A stretch of 64,000 nt of DNA from Candidatus Dechloromonas phosphorivorans (GTDB taxonomy: Bacteria; Pseudomonadota; Gammaproteobacteria; Burkholderiales; Rhodocyclaceae), in assembly GCA_016709495.1 (NCBI GenBank), contig JADJMS010000002.1, positions 1 through 64,000 on the forward strand, written 5' to 3'. Below, piece after piece: positions 40,905 to 50,832 of this stretch (position 1 is its first letter; each line of letters opens with the position of its first letter). The notes below the pieces were generated by a model. That model was given only the letters and a program-made list of their open reading frames with translations, was not told where the DNA came from and made no database searches. Made by a program: the position numbers and the translations under genes.

Positions 40905-43900
40905 ATGGAATCGGCTGTACCTGAGCGGCAGGGTTTGTACGACCCAGCCAACGAGCACGACGCTTGCGGCGTGGGCTTTGTCGCCCATTTCAAAGGACAA
41001 AAGAGTCATAGCATCGTCGAGCAGGGTTTGTTGATCCTGAAAAATCTGGATCACCGCGGTGCTGTTGGTGCCGACCCTCTGCAAGGCGATGGAGCCGGCA
41101 TTCTGCTGCAAATTCCGGATCAGTTCTATCGCGAAGAAATGCAAAAGCAAGGCGTAGATCTGCCGCCGCTTGGCGAATACGGCGTCGGCATGGTTTTCCT
41201 GCCGCAAGAGGCCGCTTCGCGACATGCTTGTGTCGAGGAAATCGAGCGCTCAATCAAGGCTGAGGGGCAAGTCATTCTTGGCTGGCGCGAAGTGCCGGTC
41301 AATCGTGAAATGCCAATGTCGCCGACAGTGCGTGCCAAAGAGCCAGTCATTCGTCAGGTTTTTGTCGGTCGTGGCCCTGATATTTTTGTGACGGATGCAC
41401 TCGAACGCAAGCTCTACATAATTCGCCGTCGAGCTGCGAACGCCATTAAGTCGCTCAAGCTCAAGCATGGCCAAGAATTTTACGTACCGTCATTTTCGGC
41501 CCGTACCGTTAATTACAAAGGCTTGTTATTAGCAACCCAAGTCGGCGTCTACTATCTCGACTTGCAAGATAAACGCACAACGTCAGCCTTGGCGCTGGTG
41601 CACCAGCGTTTCTCGACCAATACGTTCCCGACCTGGGATCTGGCGCACCCCTTCCGTTACATCGCCCACAACGGCGAAATCAATACGGTGCGCGGTAACG
41701 TGAACTGGTTCAAGGCTCGCGAACAAGCGATCTCCTCGCCGATTCTTGGTGAAGATCTGAAGAAAGTCTGGCCGCTGCATTACCCCGGTCAATCTGACTC
41801 TGCGTCTTTCGATAACGCGCTTGAACTGTTGGTCATGGGCGGCTATTCAATGGCCCAGGCAGTCATGCTGATGATCCCGGAAGCCTGGGAAAAGCACACG
41901 ACGATGGACGAAAATCGTCGTGCTTTCTACGAATACCACGCCGCAATGATGGAACCGTGGGATGGCCCCGCCGCTGTGGCCTTTACCGACGGTCGCCAGA
42001 TTGGTGCAACGCTGGACCGTAATGGTCTGCGTCCAGCCCGCTATCTCGTAACGGATGATGACTTTGTTGTCATGGCTTCAGAATCTGGCGTCTTGCCGAT
42101 TCCGGAAAAGAAGATCGTCAAAAAATGGCGTTTGCAGCCGGGCAAGATGTTCCTGATCGATCTGGAACAAGGCCGCATCATCGACGACAAGGAGTTGAAG
42201 GATGCGCTCTCCAGAGCCAAGCCTTATCGTGAATGGATCGACAAAATTCGCATCCGTCTCGACGAAGTACCCGCTGCTGACGAAATGACCGATGCCGCGC
42301 CAGCTTCTTTGCTGGATCGCCAGCAGGCATTTGGCTATACGCAGGAAGACATCAAGGTCATTCTTGAGCCAATGCTGCAAAACGGTGAAGAGCCAACCGG
42401 CTCAATGGGTACCGACTCTGCGCTGCCAATTTTGTCAGCCAAGAACAAGACCCTATACACCTATTTCAAGCAGCTTTTTGCTCAGGTGACCAACCCGCCA
42501 ATCGACCCGATTCGTGAAGAACTGGTCATGTCGCTGGTGTCCTTTGTTGGCCCGAAGCCAAACTTGCTGAACACGACCGATATCAACCCACCGATTCGTC
42601 TTGAAGTATCCCAGCCGGTGCTGACAGCAACCGATATGGAAAAGCTGCGCCATATCCACAAATACACTTCCGGCAAGCTGAGTTCTTTTGAACTGGATAT
42701 TTGCTATCCGGTTGCCTGGGGCAAGGATGGCGTTGAAGCTCGTCTTGCTTCCCTGGCTGCCGATGCTGAAGATGCAGTTCGTTCCGGCGCCAACATCCTG
42801 ATCGTTTCTGACCGCAAGCTGGACGAAACGCACGTTGCGATTCCTGCCCTGCTTGCCACCTCAGCCATTCACCAGCATTTGGTGAAAAAAGGTTTGCGCA
42901 CCAGTTCTGGCCTCGTGGTTGAAACCGGTTCGGCTCGTGAAACGCATCATTTTGCGCTACTCGGCGGTTACGGTGCCGAGGCGGTCCACCCCTATCTAGC
43001 ACTCGAAACCATTGAAAGCTTTGCCAAGGGCGATGCTGAAAAGGCTGAGAAATACGTCAAGAATTACGTCAAGGCCATCGGCAAGGGCCTGATGAAGGTG
43101 ATGTCCAAAATGGGCATTTCAACCTACATGTCCTATACCGGCGCACAAATTTTCGAGGCTATCGGACTCCAGAAGGATTTTGTCGAAAAATACTTCACCG
43201 GCACACCATCCAACATTGAAGGCATCGGTGTCTTTGAGGTTGCGGAAGAGGCTATTCGTCAACATACCGAAGCCTTCTCAACGGATCCGGTATTGGCCAC
43301 CATGCTTGATGCCGGCGGCGAGTATAACTACCGCACCCGTGGCGAAGAGCACATGTGGACGCCGGATTCGATCGCCAAGCTACAACATGCGACCCGCTCG
43401 AACAAGACAGAAACCTATAAGGAATACGCCCAACTGATCAACGATCAGACGAAGCGTCACCTGACTTTGCGTGGCCTGTTTGAATTCAAGCCCTCGGGCA
43501 ATGCGATTCCTTTGGACGAAGTTGAATCAGCCAAGGAGATCGTCAAGCGTTTTGCCACTGGCGCCATGTCGCTCGGCTCGATTTCAACTGAAGCACATTC
43601 AACATTGGCGATTGCCATGAACCGTATTGGTGGCAAATCGAATACCGGTGAAGGTGGCGAAGATGCCAAGCGCTTCCTGCCCGTCAAGGGCGGCGCAATG
43701 CTCTCGGATATCATCGGCAAAAACCGGATAGAGCGTGATTTGCAGCTCAAAGACGGCGACTCACTACGTTCCGCCATTAAGCAGGTTGCGTCCGGTCGTT
43801 TCGGTGTGACCACAGAGTATTTGGTAAATGCTGACCAAATCCAGATCAAGATGGCGCAAGGCGCCAAGCCGGGTGAAGGTGGTCAGCTTCCGGGCCACAA

Positions 43901-45533
43901 GGTTTCCGAGTACATCGGCTTCTTGCGTCACTCAGTACCGGGCGTCGGCCTGATTTCACCCCCGCCACATCACGACATTTATTCCATCGAAGATTTGGCA
44001 CAGCTGATTCACGATCTAAAAAATGCTAACTCCAAGGCCTCCATCTCGGTGAAGCTGGTGTCCGAAGTTGGTGTCGGCACCGTTGCTGCCGGTGTTGCCA
44101 AAGCCAAGGCCGATCACGTCGTGATTGCTGGTTTTGACGGTGGCACGGGTGCTTCGCCACAATCCTCGATCAAGCATGCTGGTACGCCATGGGAACTTGG
44201 CCTGGCGGAAACCCAACAAACGCTGGTTCTGAACCGCCTGCGTAGCCGTATCCGCGTCCAGGTTGATGGCCAGATGAAGACCGGCCGCGACGTGGTTATC
44301 GGGGCCTTGTTGGGTGCTGATGAATTTGGTTTCGCTACCGCACCGCTGGTGGTTGAAGGCTGCATCATGATGCGCAAGTGTCACCTCAACACCTGTCCGG
44401 TTGGCGTTGCCACGCAAGACCCTGTCCTGCGCAAACGCTTTACCGGTCAGCCAGAACATGTCGTCAATTACTTCTTCTTTGTTGCTGAAGAAGTACGCGA
44501 ACTGATGGCACAACTGGGTATTCGCAAGTTTGACGACCTGATTGGCCGCGCTGATCTGCTTGATACCCGTCCGTGCATTGAACACTGGAAAGCCAAGGGT
44601 CTCGATTTCACCAAGGTTTTCTACCAGCCGAACGTTCCAACCGATGTTTCGCGCCGTCACACTGAAATTCAGGACCACGGCCTCGACAAGGCGCTTGATC
44701 ACAAGCTGATTAAAGAAGCCAAGTTGGCGCTTGAAAAGGGCCAGAAAGTCCAGATCGAAACGACCATTATCAACGTCAATCGTACCTGCGGCACCATGCT
44801 CTCGGGCGAAGTTGCACGCCGTTATGGCAACGATGGACTGCCGGATGACACCATCCATGTCAAACTGACTGGTACTGCTGGTCAGGCTTTTGGTGCATTC
44901 CTGGCCAAGGGCGTCACATTAGAATTGACGGGCGAAGGTAACGACTACGTTGGCAAGGGTTTGTCCGGTGGTCGCATCATCATCAAACCGAGCCCGGATT
45001 TCCGTGGCAACACGCAAGAGAACATCATTGTCGGCAACACCGTCATGTACGGCTCAACCGATGGCGAAGCTTTCCTGGCCGGCGTGGGTGGTGAACGCTT
45101 TGCGGTGCGTAACTCCGGCGGTACCGCTATCGTTGAAGGCGTCGGCGATCACGGTTGCGAATACATGACCGGTGGTACGGTTGCCGTTCTTGGCATGACC
45201 GGCCGCAATTTTGCCGCAGGCATGTCCGGTGGTATCGCTTACGTTCTTGACGCAGATGGCAGCTTCAAAACTCGCGCCAATCTGGCACAGGTTGCTTTGG
45301 AAAAAGTGTTGCCGGCCAGCCGTCAAACCGGCGAACCGCTGCACAACGGCATTGCTGACGAAACCCAGCTCATAGAGTTGATTACCCGTCATGCCGAATA
45401 TACCGGCAGCCTGACCGCCAAGGCGCTACTCGCCGACTGGGATGCCAGCCGCGAGAAGTTCGTCAAAGTTTATCCGCATGAGTACAAGCGCGCCCTGACC
45501 GAAATGGCCGCTGCACAGAAGGAGGCCGCATAA
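40905..45533 (+). CDS. gltB: Glutamate synthase (NADPH) large subunit
   Basis: It makes two glutamates from glutamine and 2-oxoglutarate. A short propeptide ends before the N-terminal nucleophile in NEHDACGVGFVAHFKGQ. The glutaminase domain runs to about residue 430, a central domain follows, and the FMN-binding synthase domain shows KSNTGEGGEDAKRF and AQGAKPGEGGQLPG. The 3Fe-4S cysteines are in CIMMRKCHLNTCPVGVAT, and the GXGXG beta-helix lies near the end (GSTDGEAFLAGVGGERFAVR). It has about 1542 residues. I chose ATG 40905 because AAGGA lies 9 bases upstream; 40896 and 40842 are in frame too. It is coupled to gltD. Confidence 0.96.
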   Translation: MESAVPERQGLYDPANEHDACGVGFVAHFKGQKSHSIVEQGLLILKNLDHRGAVGADPLQGDGAGILLQIPDQFYREEMQKQGVDLPPLGEYGVGMVFLPQEAASRHACVEEIERSIKAEGQVILGWREVPVNREMPMSPTVRAKEPVIRQVFVGRGPDIFVTDALERKLYIIRRRAANAIKSLKLKHGQEFYVPSFSARTVNYKGLLLATQVGVYYLDLQDKRTTSALALVHQRFSTNTFPTWDLAHPFRYIAHNGEINTVRGNVNWFKAREQAISSPILGEDLKKVWPLHYPGQSDSASFDNALELLVMGGYSMAQAVMLMIPEAWEKHTTMDENRRAFYEYHAAMMEPWDGPAAVAFTDGRQIGATLDRNGLRPARYLVTDDDFVVMASESGVLPIPEKKIVKKWRLQPGKMFLIDLEQGRIIDDKELKDALSRAKPYREWIDKIRIRLDEVPAADEMTDAAPASLLDRQQAFGYTQEDIKVILEPMLQNGEEPTGSMGTDSALPILSAKNKTLYTYFKQLFAQVTNPPIDPIREELVMSLVSFVGPKPNLLNTTDINPPIRLEVSQPVLTATDMEKLRHIHKYTSGKLSSFELDICYPVAWGKDGVEARLASLAADAEDAVRSGANILIVSDRKLDETHVAIPALLATSAIHQHLVKKGLRTSSGLVVETGSARETHHFALLGGYGAEAVHPYLALETIESFAKGDAEKAEKYVKNYVKAIGKGLMKVMSKMGISTYMSYTGAQIFEAIGLQKDFVEKYFTGTPSNIEGIGVFEVAEEAIRQHTEAFSTDPVLATMLDAGGEYNYRTRGEEHMWTPDSIAKLQHATRSNKTETYKEYAQLINDQTKRHLTLRGLFEFKPSGNAIPLDEVESAKEIVKRFATGAMSLGSISTEAHSTLAIAMNRIGGKSNTGEGGEDAKRFLPVKGGAMLSDIIGKNRIERDLQLKDGDSLRSAIKQVASGRFGVTTEYLVNADQIQIKMAQGAKPGEGGQLPGHKVSEYIGFLRHSVPGVGLISPPPHHDIYSIEDLAQLIHDLKNANSKASISVKLVSEVGVGTVAAGVAKAKADHVVIAGFDGGTGASPQSSIKHAGTPWELGLAETQQTLVLNRLRSRIRVQVDGQMKTGRDVVIGALLGADEFGFATAPLVVEGCIMMRKCHLNTCPVGVATQDPVLRKRFTGQPEHVVNYFFFVAEEVRELMAQLGIRKFDDLIGRADLLDTRPCIEHWKAKGLDFTKVFYQPNVPTDVSRRHTEIQDHGLDKALDHKLIKEAKLALEKGQKVQIETTIINVNRTCGTMLSGEVARRYGNDGLPDDTIHVKLTGTAGQAFGAFLAKGVTLELTGEGNDYVGKGLSGGRIIIKPSPDFRGNTQENIIVGNTVMYGSTDGEAFLAGVGGERFAVRNSGGTAIVEGVGDHGCEYMTGGTVAVLGMTGRNFAAGMSGGIAYVLDADGSFKTRANLAQVALEKVLPASRQTGEPLHNGIADETQLIELITRHAEYTGSLTAKALLADWDASREKFVKVYPHEYKRALTEMAAAQKEAA

Positions 45534-46999
45534 TGGGCAAGCCGACAGGATTCATGGAATTTGAACGCCTTTCTGAAACGTATAGCCCGGTCGAGCAGCG
45601 TCTCAAGCATTACAAAGAGTTTGTTCATACGCTGAACGACGACGATGCCAAGACGCAAGGCGCACGCTGTATGGATTGTGGCATTCCGTTCTGCAACAAC
45701 GGTTGCCCGGTGAACAACATCATTCCTGACTGGAATGATCTGGTTTATCGCGGCAACTGGAAGCAAGCGCTGGATGTACTGCATTCGACCAACAACTTCC
45801 CGGATTTCACCGGCCGTATCTGCCCGGCGCCTTGTGAAGCAGCCTGTACGCTGGGCATCAACGCAGCACCAGTTGGGATTAAATCGATTGAGCATTTCAT
45901 CATCGACAAGGGCTGGGAAATGGGCTGGGTTGTCCCGCAACCACCGAAGTCAAAAACCGGCAAAAAAATTGCTGTCATTGGTTCCGGCCCGGCCGGCCTG
46001 GCTGCCGCACAGCAACTGGCACGGGTTGGTCACGATGTCACCGTATTCGAGAAAAGCGACCGCCTCGGCGGCTTGCTGGCTTATGGCATTCCTGATTTCA
46101 AGCTGGAAAAAACGGTGGTTGATCGCCGTGTGGCCCAGATGGAAGCCGAAGGCGTTACCTTCAAGACCAAGGTATTGATTGGTTCGAAAGATATGCCTGC
46201 CGGGATCAACAATGACTCGACAGAATTTGTCTCTGCTGAGCAGTTGACCGCAACATTTGACGCGGTGATTCTGGCTGCTGGCTCAGAAGTGCCGCGCGAC
46301 CTGCCTGTACCGGGGCGTGAGCTAAAGGGTATCTACGCTGCGCTGGAATTCCTGATTCCGCAAAACAAGGAAGTCCAGCAAGGCAAGGCCAACCCGATCA
46401 ACGTCAAGGGCAAGCACGTCATCGTCATTGGTGGCGGCGATACCGGCTCTGACTGCGTCGGCACCTCCAATCGCCACGGCGCAGCATCGATCACCCAGTT
46501 CGAGTTAATGCCGATGCCGCCGGAGCAGGAAAACAAGGCGCTGACCTGGCCTTACTGGCCATACAAACTGCGCACCTCTTCCTCGCATGACGAAGGTTGC
46601 AGCCGCGATTTCGCTGTTGCCACAAAAGGCTTCGTCGATGATGGCAAGGGCAACGTCAAGGCACTGAAAGCCGTTCGCCTCGAATGGACGGATGGCAAGA
46701 TGAGCGAAGTTGCCGGTTCTGAATTTGAACTGCCTTGTGACAACGCCTTCCTGGCAATGGGCTTTACCAATCCGGTTGGTTCCCTGCTTGATGCTTTCGG
46801 TATCGAGAAAGACAATCGCGCCAATGCCAAAGCAACGACCGACGGAGCAGGTTGCTATGCCACGAATGTTGCCAAGGTATTTGCAGCCGGTGACCTACGC
46901 CGTGGCCAATCGCTAGTAGTTTGGGCGATCCGTGAAGGCCGTCAGGCAGCGCGGGAAGTGGATGCTTTTTTAATGGGATTTACCAACCTGCCTCGATAG
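45533..46999 (+). CDS. gltD: Glutamate synthase (NADPH) small subunit
   Basis: It passes electrons from NADPH through FAD and 4Fe-4S clusters to GltB. Cluster cysteines are in RCMDCGIPFCNNGCPVNN and CPAPCEAACTLG. FAD binding is in IAVIGSGPAGLAAAQQLA and NADPH binding in VIVIGGGDTGSDCVGTSNRH, with AAGDLRRGQSLVVWAIREGR at the FAD-closing end. It has 488 residues. It starts on the last base of the gltB stop (TAATG) and ends at a long perfect hairpin. Confidence 0.97.
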   Translation: MGKPTGFMEFERLSETYSPVEQRLKHYKEFVHTLNDDDAKTQGARCMDCGIPFCNNGCPVNNIIPDWNDLVYRGNWKQALDVLHSTNNFPDFTGRICPAPCEAACTLGINAAPVGIKSIEHFIIDKGWEMGWVVPQPPKSKTGKKIAVIGSGPAGLAAAQQLARVGHDVTVFEKSDRLGGLLAYGIPDFKLEKTVVDRRVAQMEAEGVTFKTKVLIGSKDMPAGINNDSTEFVSAEQLTATFDAVILAAGSEVPRDLPVPGRELKGIYAALEFLIPQNKEVQQGKANPINVKGKHVIVIGGGDTGSDCVGTSNRHGAASITQFELMPMPPEQENKALTWPYWPYKLRTSSSHDEGCSRDFAVATKGFVDDGKGNVKALKAVRLEWTDGKMSEVAGSEFELPCDNAFLAMGFTNPVGSLLDAFGIEKDNRANAKATTDGAGCYATNVAKVFAAGDLRRGQSLVVWAIREGRQAAREVDAFLMGFTNLPR

Positions 47000-47022
47000 G
47001 TTTCCAGGCTGGTCAAGCTGCT

Positions 47023-47061
47023 CTAAACGCTGTCACGGGAAACCACCGTGACAGCGTTTAG
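47023..47061. terminator. Bidirectional terminator between gltD and the TonB-like gene
   Basis: CTAAACGCTGTCACGG (47023-47038) pairs perfectly over 16 bases with CCGTGACAGCGTTTAG (47046-47061) across a seven-base loop, and CTTTT follows. The minus-strand gene ends at 47065, so the same hairpin can serve both. Confidence 0.9.
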
Positions 47062-47064
47062 CTT

Positions 47065-47721
47065 TTAAGGCAATTGTAATTTCGGTGCTTCAACTTTTGT
47101 CCCGGCTGGGTCAAACACGATGGTAACAACAAACCATCCTTTAGTTTTTGGTGTGCCATCACGAAATCTGGCTGACTTGATAGCCTCAAGAACCGTATTG
47201 TCAAAAACGCCCAAGGGTTGGCTTTCGACAACGTCGATATTCTCGATTTCGCCCCCTCCCGTAATTTCAAATTTCGCTGTAACACTGCCTCTTGTGCCCA
47301 AAATGAACTGGTGCAAGGGGTACTCTGGATTAATATCAAGAACAAATACGGGAATTGAAGAGTTTTTTCCTGAATTTTCACTGGACTTGTCGTTTACCCC
47401 CAGAACAGGACGAGGTGCGGAAGACGGCTTTTCGGATATCGCCGCTAATGTATCTGCTGCTACTTGCAAAGCATCAGCTTGCCGCTCGGTTTCTGGCTGA
47501 GAGTTCACCACCATAGATGCCCCATCCATTATTTCGCTTTTAAAGTGAATTTGAAGAGCGGGCAGTCCAGATTGAAAAGTATCGTGCTGTTCAGAAATTC
47601 CACCAGAAAGACATAGCACCAAGCAGTGGAACGATATGGATGCGACAACCGCAAATACAAGTTTGCGATGTTCGGAAATATCGAACCATGGATGGTATTC
47701 GCCATACGTTGCTCGGAACAT
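47065..47721 (-). CDS. TonB-like energy transducer protein
   Basis: A 218-residue protein with a cytoplasmic start, one membrane helix (LVFAVVASISFHCLVLCLSG), a variable periplasmic linker and a C-terminal TonB-type domain (YPLHQFILGTRGSVTAKFEI, then GGGEIENIDVVESQPLGVFD and NTVLEAIKSARFRDGTPKTK). The usual proline-rich spacer is weak and ExbB/ExbD are not next to it. It may energise a TonB-dependent receptor or be a structural relative. It is divergent from pilE, sharing a 187-base promoter region. Confidence 0.75.
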   Translation of the reverse strand: MFRATYGEYHPWFDISEHRKLVFAVVASISFHCLVLCLSGGISEQHDTFQSGLPALQIHFKSEIMDGASMVVNSQPETERQADALQVAADTLAAISEKPSSAPRPVLGVNDKSSENSGKNSSIPVFVLDINPEYPLHQFILGTRGSVTAKFEITGGGEIENIDVVESQPLGVFDNTVLEAIKSARFRDGTPKTKGWFVVTIVFDPAGTKVEAPKLQLP

Positions 47722-47908
47722 TTTAAATTTACTGAGAATCCGGTGTATTGATGCTCAATACTGGGCCAATATCAGCATTGTCGTATTGCCGCTTGTCATT
47801 GCTTTGAAACCGCTCATCTTTTTTATCGAATCACACCAGTCATTGATGTTAGTGTAACTATCGGGGAAAGTAGTTTATGCATGCTTTTTCAAATTTTCGG
47901 GGATAAAA

Positions 47909-48316
47909 GTGTTACAGCCAAAACAAAAAGGGTTCACGCTTATCGAGTTGATGATCGCAGTCGCGATTATCGGTATCTTGTTATCTATTGCCATACCCAG
48001 CTATAAAGACTACATGATTCGCGGGGCACGATCTGCGGCTCAAACCTATCTTTCCGATTTAGCTCAAAGACAGGAACTGATTTTTCAGGATGCGCGAGCC
48101 TACAGCAGTAGCACGTCAGATTTCCCTACAATGCCAGCTGATATCACGTCGCGATACCAAGACCCCAACATTTGCAGCAACACCTCAGCCCCAGGCGTCC
48201 CAGCGACCTACTCCATTACGCTGAAACCGATCGTTGGTGGAATGATGAAGAACGATGGTGATCTGGTTGTTGATTCGAAAGGTAGCCGTAAACGTATTGG
48301 CTATGATGACTGGTAA
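47909..48316 (+). CDS. pilE: Type IV pilin, PilE-like (major or minor)
   Basis: A prepilin of 135 residues. It has a short basic leader QPKQKG cut after Gly, then FTLIELMIAVAIIGILLSIA with Glu at +5, the N-terminal helix of type IVa pilins. The soluble part has a typical YLSDLAQRQELIFQDARAYS segment and one Cys (DPNICSN). The short tail (SKGSRKRIGYDDW) makes it look like PilE of minor-pilin clusters rather than a large major pilin. The start is GTG at 47909 with GGGG upstream. It is the first gene of the pilE-pilY1 cluster. Confidence 0.88.
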   Translation: MLQPKQKGFTLIELMIAVAIIGILLSIAIPSYKDYMIRGARSAAQTYLSDLAQRQELIFQDARAYSSSTSDFPTMPADITSRYQDPNICSNTSAPGVPATYSITLKPIVGGMMKNDGDLVVDSKGSRKRIGYDDW

Positions 48317-48319
48317 GCC

Positions 48320-48967
48320 ATGAAACATAATTTTCTTCGGGAAAATCCCTCCCGCCCCTCATCAATACAATCGCCAAACAGTTTTTGTCGGCGTTTGGCT
48401 CAATACAGCCATTTGCAGCCGGGTTTTACACTCATCGAATTGGTTGTCGTAATTGGGATAGTCGGAATTTTATTAGGGATTGCCATCCCTAATTTTACTG
48501 AAATGATTATTGAACAGCGCGTACGTTCGGGGGCATCTGACCTGATCGGGGATTTGGTTCTGGCACGAACAGAGGCAATCAAGCAGCAACGGCGAGTGAT
48601 ACTCCAGGCGGCGCCTGGGGGCTGGAAAGATGGCTGGATAATTTATGTTGATATCGATGCCAGTGGCAGCCTCAACGGGGGCGAAACACCCATGAAAACT
48701 GCGGCTAAGGTACAGGGTGACACACTGAAAGTCTGCCCGTTAACTGCCGCAGCGAATACCCAAATCGTCTTCCGCGGCGATGGGGGCGTGGCAAACTTTC
48801 CACTTGGCACTGAATCCGGCCTTCTGGTCTCTGACGACAGAGGCAAAATCTGGACTATCGGAAATAGCGGAAACCCAGGTGCGCGTACTCGTGAAATTCC
48901 CATTTCAAATGCAGGACGTGCCTCTGTGGAGACTTTGAACAAAGCAGACGGAATCAAATGCCCATGA
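48320..48967 (+). CDS. fimT: Minor pilin FimT/GspH family
   Basis: A 215-residue pseudopilin. An unusually long leader (about 34 residues, ending HLQPG) precedes FTLIELVVVIGIVGILLGIA with Glu +5. The GspH domain follows: RSGASDLIGDLVLARTEAIK, RRVILQAAPGGWKDGWIIYV and a C-terminal beta-rich region (GDGGVANFPLGTESGLLVSD). It is 3 bases after pilE and overlaps pilV. Minor pilins of this group prime pilus assembly together with PilVWX and PilY1. Confidence 0.9.
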   Translation: MKHNFLRENPSRPSSIQSPNSFCRRLAQYSHLQPGFTLIELVVVIGIVGILLGIAIPNFTEMIIEQRVRSGASDLIGDLVLARTEAIKQQRRVILQAAPGGWKDGWIIYVDIDASGSLNGGETPMKTAAKVQGDTLKVCPLTAAANTQIVFRGDGGVANFPLGTESGLLVSDDRGKIWTIGNSGNPGARTREIPISNAGRASVETLNKADGIKCP

Positions 48968-49557
48968 ATTCAAATATCCGGCATCAAAACGGTATGTTGA
49001 TGATCGAAGTCCTGGTCACCATCCTGATTGTAAGTCTTGGCCTGCTGGGTATTGCGGCGATGTTTGCCCGCTCTCATCTGGTCAGTGACGAGGCCTATCA
49101 ACGTTATCAAGCGACCGAAATTGCTCATCAGCTGTCCGAACAACTAACTGCAAATCAAAGTGAAGCAAGCCTGAGAGAGACCTCAACCTATGTCACGGGT
49201 CTTAGTGCGCCGATGCCAGGCCATGGATATACCTCAATAATGTGCTCTCCGTGCACCTCAGCCCAACTTGCCGTCAGGGATTTGTCAATTTTTCATGACT
49301 CTCTCATCGGAACACAAAAAACCAAGTCGGGTAACAATGCCTCGGCACTGCTCGATGCCCGTGGCTGCGTTGAATATCTTGGTCCCAAGCTGGGCGATCC
49401 GATCGATCCGGAAGATCCACCGCGCTATCGCATCAGCGTAGTTTGGCAAGGACGAGGATTAGCCGGGACAACAGTTAACCCGACATTGTGCGCCAACGGT
49501 ATCTATTCAGATGCAAGATTGCGCCGGGTAATATCACTTGAAGTACAGATCCTATGA
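48958..49557 (+). CDS. pilV: Type IV pilus minor pilin PilV
   Basis: A 199-residue minor pilin. The leader ends IRHQNG and is followed by MLMIEVLVTILIVSLGLLGI with Glu +5, as in PilV. The rest is a poorly conserved soluble domain with several Cys (MCSPCTSAQ, ARGCVEYLG, TLCANGIY). ATG 48958 has GGA 5 bases upstream; ATG 48964 is also possible. It overlaps fimT and pilW. Confidence 0.88.
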   Translation: MPMNSNIRHQNGMLMIEVLVTILIVSLGLLGIAAMFARSHLVSDEAYQRYQATEIAHQLSEQLTANQSEASLRETSTYVTGLSAPMPGHGYTSIMCSPCTSAQLAVRDLSIFHDSLIGTQKTKSGNNASALLDARGCVEYLGPKLGDPIDPEDPPRYRISVVWQGRGLAGTTVNPTLCANGIYSDARLRRVISLEVQIL

Positions 49558-50832
49558 AATCCAACAATGCCGGTTCGGGCAAAAAAATCCATGACCAGAA
49601 AATGCGTGTCATGTCATTTTATGCAGGCAACAGTTTTCTGAAGCAATTATCTTCAGGCCTGAGACAACACGGTCTCTCGCTGGTTGAGTTGATGGTTGCA
49701 CTAGCCATCGGGACATTAATTGCCTTGGCAATTTCGACCCTGTTCTTCCAGGTGTTTTCCGGATCACGTACAGCGGACGATACTGCGCGTGCCTCAGAAG
49801 CAGGCTCATTCGGCTTGCGTACCTCTCAGCGAGGATTTTCGCATGGCCGGTTTTGTTGGCCTAATTGATGACGGTTCAAAAATCGACTTGGTTAGATCCT
49901 CCTTAGTGAGTGGCGCAGCAACAGACAACTGTGGCAATCCAAAGTGGTTTCTGCCACTGAATGAAGCTACGAATCGCATCGTATACATCGAACATATTAC
50001 CAACCCAAGTGATTTGCCATGCATAGCTGCCGCCAATCATGTTGCAGGAAGCCCAGCCATTGTTCTGCGTGGAGCCTCAGGTACACAGGCACGGCCAGCC
50101 GATTTCGCCACCAATAAAATGTTTCTTCAGTCCAACCAGGCAGGCGGCATTGTTTTTCAGGGAGTAGATTACGCAGGCAACGTAAAGGGAGCCGGTAGGC
50201 ACACAAGAATTTGCAGATACACGCCGGGAGCAGGCGCCTGCGCTGACACAGCGGATGAACCGCCGTGTCGATGCCCGACAACGGGTGTCAATGCCGGCAA
50301 AGGGAGTGTCGCTCTGGTCGATGCACCAATATTTGCTTATCACACCAACGTCTATTATATCCGCCCCTGCAGCCGGCCTGCCGGCGCAACGTGCACAGCG
50401 GCGGATGACAACGGTCAGCCCATTCCTACCCTGGTAAGGCGTCAACTTTCGGAAAACAACGACCCCGCTACCTTTGTTGAAGTGCCAATAGCCGAAGGGG
50501 TTGAGCGAATGTCCGTTTCATATGGAATAGACACAAACTTAGATGGTGTACCGGATTTTTTTACTAATAACAAAACCATTTTCACACCGACATCCCCCAA
50601 CCTTAGCGACGCAATAACCATTCGTATCAGTTTGCTCATGCGTACGCGCAAGCCGGAAAACAATTACGACGACTCCGTTAACACCTATACCCTGGCGGAT
50701 GATGACCCAACAGATCCAACAGACTCTTTCAATTGCGGCCCCCCCGGTCCTCCTACAAGCCCGCTCTGTAGATATCATCGCTACATCCTAACCGACACCG
50801 TACAGGTGAAAAATAATGCCTTCCGCCGCTAA
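49554..50832 (+). CDS. pilW: Type IV pilus minor pilin PilW, one frameshift near 49823
   Basis: A large minor pilin, about 425 residues when joined. The leader ends GLRQHG and precedes LSLVELMVALAIGTLIALAI with Glu +5, then FFQVFSGSRTADDTARASEA. The frame changes in the segment that should read LRTLSEDFRMAGFVG; one extra base in ACCTCTCAGC (about 49822-49825) explains it. The soluble domain has several Cys (DNCGNPKWF, DLPCIAAANH, CRYTPGAGACAD, PPCRCPTTG), probably disulfide-bonded. It overlaps pilX by 17 bases. Confidence 0.88.
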
